DNA of 64,000 nucleotides from Gyrodactylus bullatarudis (taxonomy: Eukaryota > Platyhelminthes > Monogenea > Gyrodactylidea > Gyrodactylidae), in contig SSNU01000285.1 in the NCBI GenBank assembly GCA_012064415.1, positions 1-64,000 on the forward strand. The letters are read 5' to 3'. The position numbers and the translations under genes are program-made. Under the pieces are notes generated by a model. That model was not told the DNA's origin. It ran no database searches and saw nothing but the letters and a program-made list of their open reading frames with translations. Positions 60,625 to 64,000 of this stretch are shown here, one piece after another; positions within the stretch are counted from its first letter, which is position 1; each line of letters begins with the position of its first letter.

Positions 60625-61635
60625 TGGATCAGCTATCTCGAATAACAAAGTTTTACCCAAGATGGACAATCTGTGGTTAAATTTGAAAATAATCATCATT
60701 TCTTTCTTTACTAGGAATCGTGTTGGTCCTTTTATTATCGAAAGCTTTGTAAACTAGGATGTATTTTATGTTTTCACGTATAAATTTATCTTCATGTCCA
60801 ATTTAATTTCAAAATTTGTAATTCATATCTAAGACTCGAACATAAACTTGAAAAATGTTTACAATGTTTCAACATATTTTATAGAGACAAAAATATTTCA
60901 GACAGGAATAACATGAAATTTCATTCTTTTCTCGTTATATTTTTATCATTGTTAACAATTTCCTTTGTTTACTTTGAATTCAATAGTATTAAAAATTTGA
61001 GTCTATCAGAAATACTCTTATTTTTTTGATCAAATATTTCTATTCGTTTATCTAGTTTTGCTTCAAATTTTATGACATTCTATTTTGTGCTAAATTTCCA
61101 CTTTTTCGTGTATTAGTCATTTGTAACTTGGTATCAATTAATAAGACGATCATATGAAGATTGATAGTCCATATGCTGGACCTGGACTAAAGAGACTAAT
61201 TGAATTTTCTTATAGCGAAATGGTTATAAATCATTCTGAGACTTGGCTTCACTAGTCTCGTATTTTGTATAAGAGGGACAGAGACATTATTTATGTAAAA
61301 ATAAAAAAGTTGGTGAATATAACTAGCCATCTGAAGCTGATGATAATTGCCCAATGTAAATATTTAAATTGGTAGGAGAAGTTATGCAAAAAGCAGAACA
61401 ATAATTCCAGACGATCCTCAAGATTAGGAAAAAGGATTTTATTAGGAGATAAATTCGACTAAATTAATGAGATTTTTTGACTTTTCCTCTCCTTTTCAAA
61501 ATGGGATAAGTCCATATAAATCCATTGTAGAAGCAAAAATAATTTCAATGTCTGATCAATATTGATCGAATTTCTTGTAGTTTGAAGAAAAAAATTAGAA
61601 AATAGTATAATTTAAATTAATTAAAACCCTTTCAG

Positions 61636-61764
61636 GTCCCATTCTATCTAACGAACCCAGAGATTGAATATGAGTTTATATTGGGAATGCATTCATTGTT
61701 GGAGTACCGCTTTTCTTCAAAAATTATTCACACGGTCTTAAGAAGCCACGAAAAAGTTGAATAA
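61636..61764 (+). CDS. Possible terminal coding exon, unidentified
   Basis: A good acceptor (CCCTTTCAG) ends at 61635 and is followed by 42 open codons to TAA at 61762-61764. The peptide (starting VPFYLTNPEIEYEF, later SLLEYRFSSKIIHTVL) has balanced composition unlike random AT-rich translation. No upstream exon or family was recognised, so chance remains possible. Confidence 0.25.
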   Translation, partial: VPFYLTNPEIEYEFILGMHSLLEYRFSSKIIHTVLRSHEKVE

Positions 61765-61997
61765 CGCTTTGTTGTAAACTCAAAAATGATATAACTAGAA
61801 AATATTCAACCGCCCTGAAGACTCAAACTCTGAATTGATGCAATCTATGGATAGGTAAAATACACACTATAAGCCAAACAACTTCTCAAGTCTGTATTTA
61901 TTATGTATTTAAAAAAAAAGTTTAAAAATAAAATTGTTCTGTACATTTCAGGTGAATCATTATCAAAACTAGTATTAAAATAGCATTTATAACACTG

Positions 61998-62192
61998 ATG
62001 ATTATGTCCCAAATAGAAATCTTTATTTGTGAAATAATTTGGCATCTTCTTATTTCATTAAATATACTTATGACATCGGTAGCTCAGCTCAAAACCAATG
62101 TTAAAGAAAATCTAAAACAACAAAATAATAGCTATCTTAGTTATTCAAGCTTATCATTGGAGCCTGAATATACCCCTGGTTTTCAGGTTTAA
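61998..62192 (+). CDS. Weak small ORF
   Basis: 64 codons with a hydrophobic N-terminus (FICEIIWHLLISLNILM) that could be a signal peptide, and an Asn/Ser-rich remainder. It has no homology that I recognise. A GGTTTAAG after CAG near the end is a poor donor. Listed only because of composition. Confidence 0.15.
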   Translation: MIMSQIEIFICEIIWHLLISLNILMTSVAQLKTNVKENLKQQNNSYLSYSSLSLEPEYTPGFQV

Positions 62193-62199
62193 GGGAAGA

Positions 62200-64000
62200 C
62201 ACAAATATGAACCATGGCCTTGGAGGGGATAACACTAAAATCTGGTTCTCATTTTTTTGCAGATTAATTAACGATTTTTATTTACATCTTCATGTGAATA
62301 TATCGCAAATCATTTAAATCCTTTCTCAGATCCAAAAAATCGATCGCTATTCGGATTTCTAGATGTAAAAAGTAAGAGCTAATCAAATTGGATTTCAAAC
62401 TTTTATTATAATAACCTGTGACTGTTATCTGAAGTATTAAAACTGTTTTTAAAAGTTAAGATAGTTTACTCATAAGAGAGCCTAAAAATATGATAAACTA
62501 GACAAATCTGAACAATTTCCTTCCAGATTAACACTAGATTCCTAGATTTTTTATCTGTATTGTAAAGAGTTTCGTTTTGATTGAATCAAAATTTTCAAAA
62601 TCCAACTAAAGATTCAAATACATTATGAATTAGATTTATAAAATTCCTATGTATCTGAGTTATCTAAAGGCAATGAAAAACTCATGGGAATTCTAAAGGA
62701 GAAGTTTATGGTAGACTCCACAGAGTGAGGAAAAATAACCGACTTTTTTCATTCAATAAATACAAGAAAATGACGCCTTGTCTACTACCTGTTTGCGTGG
62801 AAATACACTCCTAGAGAATATAAATTTTTTTATTGTTTATTTTCTAAAAAACCATTACTCATCCTTCTATATTCTGAGAATATTAGACGTAGAGATAAGG
62901 TGAAATATTTTTTACAATTATCTATTTAATTAGTTATTTTTTAAATCTTAACAAATGTGTTTATAATTATGGAAAACTATTCCGATATGTCATGTAAATA
63001 TGATAAGTTATGATAAAAAATGAACTTTTCCAAAGTTGATCAAAATGATAGGTGTATAAGAAATGACTCACATTCTTTAGTATATATCCAATGTAAACTT
63101 TAGATAATTGACACTTTGTTTTTGATCTGAATTCTAGATGTTAATCTATCCGATATTAATTGTACCACTATCCATGGTGAAAACTTGTTAAGTATGTAAA
63201 TTTCTCCCTTGATCAGCTTATTAATGAATAATACTTTATAAAAGTATCATAAAATGAACTGTATTTGAGTTTGAGTGATTTTATTGGTCGAGAGATTCAA
63301 CTTATTTTCATTGGCCAATAACGATTGAATAGAATTATTTTGTTTTCTTTTACATAGATTGTCATGTATTTGTGTTACACATTTATTTACAAACTGTAGA
63401 TATCAGAATGGTTTCAAATACTGTATTTATTGATATAACAAGGTATTTCTACCATGAAACTTGTTATGATACAAAATATTCACGACAAGTAATCATCAGT
63501 ATATTGAAAAGAACATTCATGCATGGTTAATAACCATTGGTTATCCAATAAATACAAAAATCAAATCCTCTACTCATTTGAATTATTCTTGAATTAGATA
63601 TCTGTTTAAACTATTGAATATATATTTCAATTTAATAGAGTAGATAATTTTCAATTTTGTACAAATCGAAAAATATCTCACACCCTATACTCTATGAGTT
63701 GAAATAAAATACAAATTTAAAATCATGCAAAAAGATAATTTAATTTTGATCCAGTTAACTTTTATAGATTCATTTTAATTTTTCAAATAATTCTCCTCTT
63801 AAATAATTTAAAACGTTGAATTTATCAATGATGAAAATCTTCTTCTTGATGATCATGATTTTTAAGTAATCCTTTTTGAGCCCTATTAATTACAGTCATT
63901 TCACGAAATTAGTGGAAAATTTCTCGATATTAAAGGAGACGTTGACAAGATTAGTGAGCAAGTTCCCAAATAAGAATAATAAGGGGTGTAATTATCAAAT
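62200..64000. other. No gene recognised
   Basis: AT-rich sequence to the window edge without supported exons, RNA genes or clear repeats. Confidence 0.4.

Noticed and set aside
1..64000. CRISPR arrays, operons, prokaryotic promoters or rRNA
   Set aside because: The window is eukaryotic. No regularly spaced direct repeats with unique spacers, Shine-Dalgarno-led gene strings or rRNA core sequences were seen.

Overview
The window is AT-rich animal nuclear DNA. It holds intron-containing genes with GT..AG splice sites, downstream AATAAA signals, a SIX-class homeobox gene, an unconventional KIF26/VAB-8-like kinesin, and many decayed retroelements and fold-back repeats. I cannot name the species. 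A DUF229 gene, mixed tiny and long introns and a schistosome-like hammerhead ribozyme suggest an invertebrate (flatworm-, mesozoan- or nematode-like), but this is weak inference. One assembly gap (54398-55248) shows this is draft sequence.

Genes, left to right. A likely 3' terminal exon of an unidentified + strand gene ends at 1299. An ArfGAP1-type gene (-, 2134-2797) has three introns of only 21-26 nt. It is divergent, across about 146 bp, from a four-exon DUF229 sulfatase-like membrane protein (+, 2944-7576). A helical protein I do not recognise follows (+, 8573-11770), then a two-exon SIX1/2-class homeobox gene (+, 15439-19647). Convergent with it is a gene of at least 14 exons (-, 41227 down to 22464), reconstructed in one continuous frame as a KIF26/VAB-8-family kinesin whose motor-like domain has lost the nucleotide-binding motifs. 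East of about 41.3 kb I find no convincing host gene, apart from a possible exon near 61.7 kb. The upstream exons of the kinesin-like gene may lie there unrecognised.

The repeat fraction is rich and layered. There are three non-LTR reverse-transcriptase relics (12.3 kb, 22.9-24.1 kb, 54.3-56.9 kb). One fold-back (palindromic) family has ends resembling AGCTAATTGATATGAAG and at least nine copies, one nearly intact at 24.4-25.2 kb. Other long inverted repeats lie at 6.2-7.0, 9.3-10.3, 16.9-17.1, 17.9-18.2, 20.5-21.3, 30.1-30.4 and 60.3-60.6 kb. There are also tRNA-like SINE pieces. The most striking is a 179-bp element at 43552-43730, flanked by an 8-bp target duplication, carrying a pol III B-box-like sequence and a complete hammerhead ribozyme core.

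Most repeats sit in introns of the DUF229, SIX and kinesin genes, so intron length here largely reflects insertions. The ArfGAP gene, with no insertions, shows the minimal intron size.
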